From NCBI RefSeq assembly GCF_900046475.1, contig NZ_FCOU01000003.1, forward strand, positions 1 to 64,000: 64,000 nt of DNA, read 5' to 3'. The stretch comes from Collinsella ihumii. GTDB lineage: Bacteria; Actinomycetota; Coriobacteriia; Coriobacteriales; Coriobacteriaceae. Shown here in pieces: positions 8,673 to 16,321 of the stretch. A program made the translations under genes and the position numbers. Within the stretch, counting starts at the first letter, position 1; every line of letters starts with the position of its first letter. The notes beneath the pieces are model-generated. The model had not been told where the DNA came from. It was given only the letters and a program-made list of their open reading frames with translations, and made no database searches.

Positions 8673-9686
8673 TTGCCGAGCCTCTTTACCGATTTTCTCA
8701 ACCGTCACGTCGATGAGGTCAACGAGTACCTGCGGGCGTTTTTTGCCGACAAGACCGACAGCGCCGACATCGAGGCGTATCTCTATGCGCCCCTGAGCGC
8801 GTTTTCGGATAACGCCGGCAAGCGGCATCGGCCGCTCATCTGCATGCTCGCCTGCGCCGCCGTCGGGGGAGATTTCCACCGGGCGCTGTCGGCGGCATCG
8901 GCCATCGAGCACTTCCAGTCCGCCGCGCTCATCCACGACGACATCGCCGACAACGGGCATCTGCGCCGCGGCAAGCCGTGCCTGCATATCACCGAGGGCG
9001 TCGGCATCGCCATCAACTGCGGCGACTACGCCCTCACCCTCGTCACCGATGCCATCCTGCGCGACGAGGGACTCGATGACGCATGCAAGCTCGCCGTCCT
9101 GCGCGAGCTGGTCGACATGATGCAGCGCACGGTGGAGGGACAGGCGCTCGACCTCGGCTGGGTGCGCGACGGACGCTTTGACATCACGGTTGCAGACTAC
9201 CTCGCCATGGCGACGCACAAGACCGCCTACTACAGCGGCGCGATTCCGCTGGCCTGCGGCGCAATCATCGGCGGCGGCACGACCGAGCAGATCGAGGCGC
9301 TGCGCTCGTTCGGCATGGACACGGGTCTGGCGTTTCAGATCCAAGACGACCTGCTCAACCTGATCGGCGAGAAGGAGTCCCGCAACAAGGATTTCCGCAG
9401 CGACATCACCGAGGGCAAGCGCACGCTCGTCGCCGTGCACGCGCTGCGCAGCTCCGACCATCATGATGAGCTGGTCGACATCCTGACATCCGAAACCGAG
9501 GATCCCGCCCGCCTCGCGCGCGCCGTCGAGCTGTTTGAGGACACGGGATCCATCGACTATGCGCGCAACTACGCGCTTGAGCTCACCGCGCGCGCCAAGC
9601 GCACGCTTGAGGGCGTCGAGCTCGATGTGCGTGCCGCAGAGCTGCTCCTCGCCATGGCCGACTTCTTCGTCGAGCGCCTGAACTAG
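8673..9686 (+). CDS. Trans-isoprenyl diphosphate synthase (polyprenyl synthetase family)
   Basis: Mg-dependent prenyltransferase that condenses isopentenyl diphosphate with an allylic diphosphate to give a geranyl, farnesyl or longer-chain product. The first aspartate-rich motif is HDDIADN (around residue 90), with RRGKP after it; the second is QIQDDLLNL, where the usual fifth Asp is Asn. The product length cannot be set confidently from sequence. TTG 8673 is preferred because AGGGAG lies eight bases upstream; GTG 8664 is in frame but its Shine-Dalgarno would be too close. It follows galE's terminator. Confidence 0.9.
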   Translation: MPSLFTDFLNRHVDEVNEYLRAFFADKTDSADIEAYLYAPLSAFSDNAGKRHRPLICMLACAAVGGDFHRALSAASAIEHFQSAALIHDDIADNGHLRRGKPCLHITEGVGIAINCGDYALTLVTDAILRDEGLDDACKLAVLRELVDMMQRTVEGQALDLGWVRDGRFDITVADYLAMATHKTAYYSGAIPLACGAIIGGGTTEQIEALRSFGMDTGLAFQIQDDLLNLIGEKESRNKDFRSDITEGKRTLVAVHALRSSDHHDELVDILTSETEDPARLARAVELFEDTGSIDYARNYALELTARAKRTLEGVELDVRAAELLLAMADFFVERLN

Positions 9687-9770
9687 GAAGCGCATGCGCG
9701 CCGGGCATTTCCGCCCCGTGTCGAGGCGGCGCCCAGGGCACGCAAGAACATCGAACATGCAGGCAAACGA

Positions 9771-9805
9771 GCGGGCCCGATGCACAAACCGTGCATCGGG
9801 CCCGC
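9771..9805. terminator. Perfect 15-bp stem between convergent genes
   Basis: GCGGGCCCGATGCAC and GTGCATCGGGCCCGC flank a five-base loop. It lies between the polyprenyl synthase gene (+) and the 50-codon gene (-). The U-tract is poor on both sides. Confidence 0.6.
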
Positions 9806-9829
9806 TTGCAGCAAGGTATGGAAGTCACG

Positions 9830-9982
9830 TTAGCCGAACAGCACCGTATAGGCGATAAGCGCGCATGCGACGGCAGTCGACAGAACGAGGGAGCCGAGTG
9901 CCCCGCGATCGTCTTTGAGCGGAACGATCGGCGCTTCGCTACCGTCCTCCAACACAAGAACCTCGCCGAGATGTTTCATCAT
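9830..9982 (-). CDS. Small single-pass membrane protein, 50 residues, unknown function
   Basis: A short frame missed by length cut-offs, with a strong GAGGAGGG Shine-Dalgarno ahead of tandem ATG codons (9982 and 9979). The predicted protein starts MMKHLGEVLVLEDGSEAPIV, then a charged KDDRG turn and one C-terminal hydrophobic helix (SLVLSTAVACALIAYTVLFG). It lies just downstream of the VanRS-like pair on the same strand, 92 bases after the kinase stop, and could be its regulatory partner or target. I recognise no family. The support is the consensus ribosome site, the coherent topology and the perfect stem immediately after the stop. Confidence 0.65.
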   Translation of the reverse strand: MMKHLGEVLVLEDGSEAPIVPLKDDRGALGSLVLSTAVACALIAYTVLFG

Positions 9983-10074
9983 GTGCACTCCCTCCTCTTT
10001 CCTTCTTCATCATACGAGCCAATTGAAAACGCCGTGTAAACGCTCGGATAAGTGTTTCTTGAAACCGCTTCGGA

Positions 10075-11679
10075 TCATGCGGCCTTCCCCACGTCAAACG
10101 TCACGGTCACCACGCCGCCGCCCGCATCGGCGTTCGCGAGCTCGACCGTGCCGCCATGAAGCCGCGTCAAGGTCTGCACGATGTTCAGCCCCAGCCCGAA
10201 ATGCTCGGCATCCTTCGCCTCTCCGAAAAACGGCTCGCACCCGCGACGCAGGGCCTCGGGGCTGAACCCGTCGCCGTCGTCCGACACGCGCAGCATGAGC
10301 AGGCCCCGCCCGTCATCGAGCCGCATGGTGAGCGCGACCCGGCCGCGCGCATGGGCGCAGGCGTTGCTCAGCAGGTTGCCCAGCACCTCCTCGACCAGCG
10401 AACGGTCGACGCTGAGCTCGGCCTGCGGGGGCATGCCCTGCATATCGACCCCGAATCCCAGCTCGGGGCGGGCGGCGGAAACGTAATCTTGGGCCTGCCG
10501 GCGCAATTCGGCGCCCCATGCGCCCGCCGCGACCGGCGTGCGCTCCACGGTCCGGTCCTCGAGCTTCGCGATGCCGCTCATGGCCTGCGCATACGACTCC
10601 AGTCGCTCGACCTGTCCGCCCAGCGTCCGCAGCGTCTCCTCCTCGACGGCCTCCCCGCGCGCAGCCCTCATCTGCGCCATTTCGATCGTCCCCTTGAGGA
10701 CGGTCACCGGCGTGCGCAGATCGTGCGCAAACGCGGCGTTGAGCCGCCGTCGCTCCTCGGCGGTGCGCCACAGCTCGCGCTGCGACTCCTCGAGCGAGGC
10801 GCGCATCTTCTCGAACGCCGTGCCCAGCTGCGAGAACTCGCGTCCCGGCACCTTTGGCGTCACAAAGTCCAGATCCTGATGGGCGACTCGACCGGCCGCG
10901 TCGCAGAAGATCGCCAGAGGCACGCCGATCCTCCTGCGGTAGAACCGACGGAAGAACATGATGGAGAGCACGACGAGCATCACGAACGGCGTCAGCCCCG
11001 TGGCCACGCGTAACGCGAACATCAACGGCGTCTCGAGCATGGAGTCGTACTGGCTCACGTAGTATCCGACATTGGAGACGATGAAATCGGAGTTCGCCTG
11101 CTCCAACGACAGGAACTCTCCGTCCACCGCCACGCGCTCCGCCCGCTCGCGCGCATCGTAATCGGCGAGATCGGCGGCGTCGATCGTGGTCGAGACGTAT
11201 GGATGGCCATTCGTCTCCAGGTAATCCTGCTCGGTGTAGTTCCCGCCCCAGTCGAAGATCGTCAGCGACGGGTCGTTGCGCACCATCTCGAGCGTCGCAT
11301 ACCCAATGGGCGCCCCGGTTTCGGCGTTGTACAGGCTCCCACCGTAATAGTCGACCGGCTTCTGCTCGTAGGGCGTCTCACTTCGCAGCCCCAAGAACAC
11401 GATGCGATCGGTCGTCGACAGGTCGATGGTGAATGCGGGCACGAGCTCGTCTTCCTGCGCGTCATATATATACGGGCCGCCTTCCACATCGACATGGCCC
11501 TCCCACGCTTTGCGCTGGAGCACATCATATGCCGACATGAACGTCGCCATCAGCAATAGCGATGCCACGATGGATACCAGCACGCACGCCGCCGCATACA
11601 AAAAGAACGAACGCATGAGCGGCATGGTGTCCCACCATGCGCGCACCCGGTCACCGAGCCCTGCGTGCCGCTTTCTCAT
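10075..11679 (-). CDS. Membrane sensor histidine kinase (VanS/BaeS-like)
   Basis: Sensor of a two-component system, 534 residues. A first membrane helix (about 20-45), a large extracytoplasmic domain of ~175 residues, a second helix (about 225-245), a HAMP-like linker, the phosphoacceptor helix with AFAHDLRTP (His near residue 320) and an ATPase domain with N box LLSNACAHA, SDDGDGFS and FGLGLNIV follow in order. The start codon overlaps the response-regulator stop (ATGA, 11676-11679), so the two are translationally coupled. The stimulus is unknown; the large external domain argues for an extracellular signal. Confidence 0.92.
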   Translation of the reverse strand: MRKRHAGLGDRVRAWWDTMPLMRSFFLYAAACVLVSIVASLLLMATFMSAYDVLQRKAWEGHVDVEGGPYIYDAQEDELVPAFTIDLSTTDRIVFLGLRSETPYEQKPVDYYGGSLYNAETGAPIGYATLEMVRNDPSLTIFDWGGNYTEQDYLETNGHPYVSTTIDAADLADYDARERAERVAVDGEFLSLEQANSDFIVSNVGYYVSQYDSMLETPLMFALRVATGLTPFVMLVVLSIMFFRRFYRRRIGVPLAIFCDAAGRVAHQDLDFVTPKVPGREFSQLGTAFEKMRASLEESQRELWRTAEERRRLNAAFAHDLRTPVTVLKGTIEMAQMRAARGEAVEEETLRTLGGQVERLESYAQAMSGIAKLEDRTVERTPVAAGAWGAELRRQAQDYVSAARPELGFGVDMQGMPPQAELSVDRSLVEEVLGNLLSNACAHARGRVALTMRLDDGRGLLMLRVSDDGDGFSPEALRRGCEPFFGEAKDAEHFGLGLNIVQTLTRLHGGTVELANADAGGGVVTVTFDVGKAA

Positions 11680-12404
11680 TGCAGCCCCCAACGGTACCCG
11701 ACGCCCCACACCGTCTCGATGGGGTCGTCTTCAAACCCGGCCTCGGCGATTTTCTTGCGGATGCGACGGACATGCTCGCGCACGATCGACGCGTCGCCGT
11801 CCGCGTTCCAACCCCAGACCTGCTCGTAGATGAAGGTGCGGTCATACACGCGACCGGGTTTCTTGCTGAGCAGCGCCACGATGTCGAACTCGGTGCGCGT
11901 GAGGTCGAGGCGCTGCGCCCCTGCTCCGTCTCCGCGCGAAATCTGCACGCTGCGCTGAGCGTAATCGATCGACAGGTTTCCACCGAACCACACGCGCGCC
12001 GATGGGTCCTCGCGCCGCGATTCGCGCGCCAGATGGGCGCGCACGCGACTGCCGAGCACCTGCAGCGAGAACGGCTTGAGCACGTAGTCATCGCCGCCCG
12101 CAGCGAACCCGTCGAGCTGGTCGGCGTCCTCCACGCGCGCCGTCAAGAAGATGATGGGGCATGCGAGGCGCTCGCGGATGAGCTTGCATGTCGCAAACCC
12201 GTCCATGTCCGGCATGTTGACGTCCAGCAGGACGAGATCTATGGGAGATAGGGCGCCGCGAGCGGCGGCGTCAACGGCAGACAGCGCATCGCGCCCATCC
12301 GAGGCGACGGTCGTTTTGTAGCCCTCCATGGAAAAATACTGGTCGAGCATCGCGGCGATCGCGCGTTCATCATCGACTATCAGCAGGTGCGCTCCCTCGG
12401 TCAT
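11676..12404 (-). CDS. OmpR/PhoB-family response regulator (VanR-like)
   Basis: DNA-binding partner of the kinase that overlaps its stop codon. 242 residues: a receiver domain with the acidic pair D11-D12, phosphoacceptor D61 (LLDVNMPD) and K110 (VLKPF), then a winged-helix domain with LTRTEFDIVALL and a C-terminal ETVWGVGYRWG wing. ATG 12404 is chosen because GGAGG lies five bases upstream; ATG 12416 would not have this site. A TTGACA hexamer on the minus strand at about 12471-12476 could be a -35 box, but no good -10 follows at standard spacing. Confidence 0.94.
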   Translation of the reverse strand: MTEGAHLLIVDDERAIAAMLDQYFSMEGYKTTVASDGRDALSAVDAAARGALSPIDLVLLDVNMPDMDGFATCKLIRERLACPIIFLTARVEDADQLDGFAAGGDDYVLKPFSLQVLGSRVRAHLARESRREDPSARVWFGGNLSIDYAQRSVQISRGDGAGAQRLDLTRTEFDIVALLSKKPGRVYDRTFIYEQVWGWNADGDASIVREHVRRIRKKIAEAGFEDDPIETVWGVGYRWGLQ

Positions 12405-12827
12405 GGCAACCTCCACTCATCGCGCCTGTTCTCTTCATCGTTCCCATCTCTATAATGGCAGGCCCCTGTCAAAAATGTTCCTACATCGAAATGTGAATAT
12501 CGAGCCCGTCTGGGCAGCATAAAAGGAACGCAGGCAGACGCTCGCGACGCACTCCGGGAGCACGCTGGTGGAGAAGACCATGTGCGGGTGCGGGCAAGGG
12601 GCACCATGGTGAGCCCCGTTCGCCCCGAGTCGGCGCCCAGTGGAGGCTCACGTGTTGGAAAAATGACCCCGTCCCAAAAGTACCAACTTTGTTGAGGGTG
12701 TCGCGGCCACAACGCCCTCTGCTGTATATGCCCGCATTACTTGTTAAACTGTTATACGCTACAGTCGATTGTTAACTCCCGCCGCGTCTACGCGGGCGGG
12801 ACTCCCTATAGGTGGAAAGGGGTTCTC
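12405..12827. other. Intergenic region without a recognised gene
   Basis: Divergent spacer between the response regulator (-) and the peptidoglycan-binding gene (+). It contains TATAAT (about 12451) reading rightward and TTGACA reading leftward. The block AAATGACCCCGTCCCAAAAG (near 12662-12681) recalls the GGGACTTTTG elements near 42760. I see no gene. Confidence 0.4.
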
Positions 12828-13733
12828 ATGGAGCCGATTGTCAAAGGCATGCAGGGACCCGCAGTTGAGGATGTCCAGTCCAGGCTCGCCATCCTCGGTT
12901 TTGAGATTGACGCCGCAGAGCGCGAGCAGAAGCTTTTCGGTGACAGCACGGCTCAGGCCGTCAGCACGTTCAGGAACGACAACGAGCTCACCTTGGGCGA
13001 CGAGGTCGATATGGCATGCTGGTCGGCACTGGTCGACGCGTCGTATCGCCTTGGTGACCGCACGCTCTACCTGCGTCTTCCCAATTTCCATGGCGCCGAC
13101 GTGCGCGCACTCCAGCAGGCTTTGAACGTCCTCGGCTTCGCCTGCGGCGTCGATGACGGCTATTTCGGCCCGCACACCGAAGCGGCCCTGCAGCAGTTCC
13201 AGGAAAACGTGGGGCTGTTCGCCGACGGCATGGCGTTCCAGGACACGTTCGCCTATATCGCGCGTCTGCGCCACGTATGGGAGGGCAAGCCGTCGGTCGT
13301 CGAGGCGGAGGAGCGCATCGGATTTGCCCGCGCCTCCGAGGTGCTCGAGCGCTACCACATCGCCGTTATCGGCGAGGACCCCATCGCCCGCGCCGTCGCT
13401 TCGCGCATGTGGAACATCGCTTCGGCGACCACCGAGACGAGCGGCATGGTCCTGTGCGACAGGTCCATTCCCGAGGGCATGGATCTGGTTCTCGAGCTTT
13501 CGAGCAGCGATCTTCCCGAAGATGCAGCGCCGCGCCCGACGATCGTGCTCGCGGAATGCTCGAACCTCACCCAGCGCCTGAGCACGGCGTTCGCCGCCGC
13601 AAAGAGCAAACCCGCGCTCATCCGCATCGAGCTGACGGGGATCACCGGATATGACGGCATGTTCACCTCGAGCGACGCCCAGACGCTTGCCGTCCGCCTC
13701 CTCGACGGCGTTTGCGCCGCGCTGAACGATTAG
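12828..13733 (+). CDS. Peptidoglycan-binding protein with two N-terminal PG_binding_1 repeats
   Basis: 301 residues. Two peptidoglycan-binding repeats are visible at about residues 5-70 (GPAVEDVQSRLAILGF ... FGDSTAQAVSTFR) and 80-150 (VRALQQALNVLGF ... YFGPHTEAALQQFQ). The C-terminal half (about 180-301) resembles the fold of an N-acetylmuramoyl-L-alanine amidase as in CwlM, but I see no zinc ligands, so it may be a non-catalytic regulator. No signal peptide is present, which fits a cytoplasmic or CwlM-like role. ATG 12828 has a GGAAAGGGG ribosome site. The CwlM comparison is inference from domain order. Confidence 0.7.
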   Translation: MEPIVKGMQGPAVEDVQSRLAILGFEIDAAEREQKLFGDSTAQAVSTFRNDNELTLGDEVDMACWSALVDASYRLGDRTLYLRLPNFHGADVRALQQALNVLGFACGVDDGYFGPHTEAALQQFQENVGLFADGMAFQDTFAYIARLRHVWEGKPSVVEAEERIGFARASEVLERYHIAVIGEDPIARAVASRMWNIASATTETSGMVLCDRSIPEGMDLVLELSSSDLPEDAAPRPTIVLAECSNLTQRLSTAFAAAKSKPALIRIELTGITGYDGMFTSSDAQTLAVRLLDGVCAALND

Positions 13734-13784
13734 GTACACTAAGTGCTCTGAAGCCGATGCGGAACGCACCGCGCGGATTCGCAT

Positions 13785-13858
13785 TGGGGCATCGTCCAGC
13801 GGCAGGACCCCGGTTTTTGGTGCCGGTTACGGGGGTTCGAATCCCTCTGCCCCAGCCA
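13785..13858 (+). tRNA. tRNA-Gln (anticodon TTG), CCA encoded
   Basis: Folds as a full cloverleaf. The 7-bp acceptor TGGGGCA pairs with TGCCCCA, the D stem is GTCC/GGAC, the anticodon stem CCGGT/GCCGG has loop TTTTGGT (anticodon TTG), and the T arm is GGGGG-TTCGAAT-CCCTC. Discriminator G and a genomically encoded CCA follow. The 3' 20 bases recur at 14032-14051. Confidence 0.96.
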
Positions 13859-14051
13859 TTGTATGTTAGCCCGACCATCTCATGGTGGCCGGGCTTTTTC
13901 GTGCCCGTATCAGGGATTCGAACCCGCAAGGGCGCGAAGCTGAGCCAAAGCGCGCGAGCGCTTTGCCAGCGAAGCGCGCAAGGAGGCCGCCAGGCCTCCG
14001 CAGCGGAAGCGGGCGGCGGCAGCCGCACGCGGAATCCCTCTGCCCCAGCCA
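13839..14051. repeat. Direct repeat of the tRNA-Gln 3' end (att-like scar)
   Basis: The 20-mer GAATCCCTCTGCCCCAGCCA occurs at 13839-13858 (inside tRNA-Gln) and again at 14032-14051. The spacer carries another T-arm-like string (GGGATTCGAACCC at 13912-13924) and GC-rich self-complementary sequence. Duplicated tRNA 3' ends are the usual footprint of tyrosine-recombinase integration, but no integrase or cargo is left between them. A decayed second tRNA gene is the alternative. Confidence 0.55.
13868..13899 (+). terminator. Terminator of tRNA-Gln
   Basis: AGCCCGACCAT and ATGGTGGCCGGGCT arms with loop CTC, then TTTTTC, ten bases after the tRNA. Confidence 0.85.
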
Positions 14052-14059
14052 GAGAAAAC

Positions 14060-14099
14060 AGCAGGTCAGACACGGTATACAGTCTGGCCTGCTTTCTTT
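14060..14099 (+). terminator. Terminator after the second tRNA 3'-end copy
   Basis: AGCAGGTCAGAC and AGTCTGGCCTGCT arms are followed by TTCTTTTT. A second tRNA terminator behind the duplicated end supports a former tandem tRNA gene or an att site with its own flank. Confidence 0.7.
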
Positions 14100-14164
14100 T
14101 TGCGCAAGTGCCGCAAAGATGTGCCGCAAAACCGCCGCATAATCATCCGGGAAAGCTCCCGTGG

Positions 14165-14230
14165 GTGCATATCGGGGACGTACCTTCTCCGTGCATAAAT
14201 GCACGGAGAAGGTACGTCCCCGATATGCAC
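14165..14230. repeat. Perfect 66-bp palindrome (GGGGACGTACC family)
   Basis: The arms read GTGCATATCGGGGACGTACC and on through TTCTCCGTGCA, mirrored exactly around a short centre. It is the same family as 22507-22570, 15974-16017 and 5718-5755. It lies beyond the JetD-like gene's stop and could form a hairpin in either strand's RNA. Confidence 0.85.
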
Positions 14231-14257
14231 AGCTCAAAGCCCCTTAGACAGCGCCCC

Positions 14258-15796
14258 TTAGCGATCCAGCAGCTTGTCGACGCCGCCGAGGCTGCCGCGA
14301 CGGAAATCCTCGCTGGTGAGCACTTCTTGCGGGATGCGGATGTTGTCGCGAAGCGCCCGCTTGAACGGAACGCGAAGCGACCAAGGAAGGCCCTTCAAGA
14401 TCTCCACCAGGTTGCGCGGGATGTCCTGGTTTTTCGCCGCGCTCTCAGACGAGCTACCGCCCTGCACGTGCGCCTTGTGCGCCTCGAACATCGCGCGGTA
14501 CACGCCGGCGTGCAGCCTGATCTCGATCACGTTCACCTCGCGGGCCTTCTCAACCAGGCGCGCGCCCTCGCGGTCGACGTCTCCCGCGTAGTACACGTAG
14601 TCAAAACCGTAGCCGATGTCGTGCAGGTAGTCGTCGAGCGCATGGGCCTGGCAGATGTTGTGACCGGCACCGAAGATGACGCCGCCAACCTTCTCCCCGA
14701 ACAGCTTCGCGTTGCGCTTGGTCTTGAGCAGAGCCACGATCTCCTCATACGCATCAATGTTCTCGACCACGATGAACGGCTGGTTGGCGCCGATCGCGTA
14801 GAATCCCTGCAGCGGAGGCGTCTGGTTCGAAGAGATCCTCAGCGCGCCGGGGTTGATGCCCTTGGCCGCCATGCGACGCATCAACCGGTCGCCGCGCTTG
14901 CCCTCGAGCGCCTTCTCGTCATCGAAGATCTGATAGGCGCGCTGGCGGCGCGTCACATACGGCAGCTGCTCCCCGTCGTGCTCGGCGATCCACGCGCGCA
15001 GCCGCTCGAAGTCGTCCTGCTGAGACGGTCGACGGTCGCCGTTCTTACCCTGTTTCTCGACCGATCTCGGCGTCGCAGGAGCGCCTTGATCGCGACGCAG
15101 CAGCGAAGCCCCGATGGTGCGCCCGGCGCTCAGCAGACCGAGCACGCCTCGCTTCTCGGCAACAGGCTTCTCGCGCACCTCGACCGCGCGCGGCGCCTTC
15201 GGCTCCTCTTTCCTGCGCGCCTTCTTCTGCTTTTTCTTGCCCGCAGGGGCGGCAGCTTCCTTCTTCTTGGAATCGGATGCCGTCGAGCCCTCCTGCGCGG
15301 TGCGGGCGCTCTTGGCCGGCTTCGCGCTCACCGTGCGCTCCTTCGCAGGCGTCGCAGCATCGGGGGTCTCGTTCTCGGACTCGGCCACCGGCTCGACGGA
15401 GATGACCTCGACATCCGTCGTCTCCCCTGCCGCATCGGAAGGCCCTTCCGGCTCGCTATCCGATACCGCGGGCACCTCCATCTGCACCGGTTCCGGCAGC
15501 GTTATGCCCGCGACATCCAGGTCGATCGCATAGACCGTGGAGCCGTTTTGCCCCGAAATCTTGCGCAGCAGGCCGCAGGTCACCAGGCTCTCGCGCACCC
15601 GCCCGAACTGGTCACCCAGGTTGAGCGACTTCAGCAGCTGGTTGATGGCCCCGCGCTTGATCTTGAGCTCCTTGCGGCACAGCAGGGCATGCGCGAGCAC
15701 CGCGCACGGACGCGCCTCGAGCGGCACGGCGCCCTCAAGCCACGACGCGAGCGCGTCGACGACCTCCGCATTGTCAGACATCAGCACGGGCTCCAT
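14258..15796 (-). CDS. Orphan JetD/DUF2220-like Toprim protein with N-terminal winged helix
   Basis: 512 residues. About 1-90 look like a winged-helix domain. About 100-270 are a low-complexity Glu/Lys/Ala/Pro linker. About 275-512 resemble the DUF2220 domain of Wadjet JetD: a conserved Glu in IVVENIDAYEEI, a glycine stretch VIFGAGHN, and the Toprim metal motif YYAGDVDREGARL. JetD is the nuclease subunit of the Wadjet anti-plasmid SMC complex. No jetA, jetB or jetC gene is within reach, so this is a stand-alone relative of unknown role. ATG 15796 has GAAGGGA about nine bases upstream. The family link is from motifs only. Confidence 0.6.
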   Translation of the reverse strand: MEPVLMSDNAEVVDALASWLEGAVPLEARPCAVLAHALLCRKELKIKRGAINQLLKSLNLGDQFGRVRESLVTCGLLRKISGQNGSTVYAIDLDVAGITLPEPVQMEVPAVSDSEPEGPSDAAGETTDVEVISVEPVAESENETPDAATPAKERTVSAKPAKSARTAQEGSTASDSKKKEAAAPAGKKKQKKARRKEEPKAPRAVEVREKPVAEKRGVLGLLSAGRTIGASLLRRDQGAPATPRSVEKQGKNGDRRPSQQDDFERLRAWIAEHDGEQLPYVTRRQRAYQIFDDEKALEGKRGDRLMRRMAAKGINPGALRISSNQTPPLQGFYAIGANQPFIVVENIDAYEEIVALLKTKRNAKLFGEKVGGVIFGAGHNICQAHALDDYLHDIGYGFDYVYYAGDVDREGARLVEKAREVNVIEIRLHAGVYRAMFEAHKAHVQGGSSSESAAKNQDIPRNLVEILKGLPWSLRVPFKRALRDNIRIPQEVLTSEDFRRGSLGGVDKLLDR

Positions 15797-16243
15797 AGAC
15801 CGATTCCCTTCCTCATATGGCAACAGTCTTGTAGGCTAGCACAGCCATCGCGCCCCCGCCGCCCCTGCACCCAACAATCGCAAGCAGCCCAGATTCTGCT
15901 GGGCATCTCAAAAGCCCCTGCTAGGCCACCGTGGATACGACGGCTGGTGCAAGCGCGCGCCGAAGGGGTGTCCCCTGTATGCAAACATGCATGCGGAAGG
16001 TACGTCCCCGGCGTGCACTGCCACGGACGCGCCCGGGCTGCTGCGGCGCCTTCCCGCAGAAAACGAAGTGACGGTTTCTGCGGGAACAACGATGACGTTT
16101 TGCATAACGGCCAAAACGATATAGCCGTTTAACTGATGGTTCTGTATTACGCTCGAATCGATGCGCATATTTCGTCCGAACTTCCCGCAGAAACCGTCGC
16201 TTTGTCCGATATGGGTTGAAATGAACCCATCCCCAACCAACTC
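15797..16243. repeat. Intergenic repeat cluster between the JetD-like gene and cstA
   Basis: No gene is seen. It holds a half-palindrome GCATGCGGAAGGTACGTCCC (15990-16009) of the GGGGACGTACC family. An inverted pair TTCCCGCAGAAA / TTTCTGCGGGAA follows at about 16051-16085, with a third TTCCCGCAGAAA near 16180. The ATGGGTTGAAATGAACCCAT hairpin is at 16211-16230. The sequence CGTGGATACG (near 15930) also recurs beside the 5.7-kb copy, so the repeat unit is larger than its palindrome. Confidence 0.6.
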
Positions 16244-16282
16244 AAAAAAAGCGCGCCCGCCGCATGATCGCGGCGGGCGCGC
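16244..16282 (-). terminator. Rho-independent terminator of cstA
   Basis: A perfect 13-bp stem (GCGCGCCCGCCGC / GCGGCGGGCGCGC) is followed, on the minus strand, by seven T residues, 39 bases after the cstA stop. Confidence 0.92.
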
Positions 16283-16321
16283 TTCGGTGCACCTCTATCC
16301 ACATGGGCGCGACGCGAGAAC

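Noticed and set aside
12741-12827. Upstream start (12741) for the peptidoglycan-binding gene
   Set aside because: ATG 12828 has the ribosome site and begins at the conserved repeat.
13859-14060. A second complete tRNA gene after tRNA-Gln
   Set aside because: Only the last 20 bases of the tRNA are duplicated; no matching D or anticodon arm could be found.
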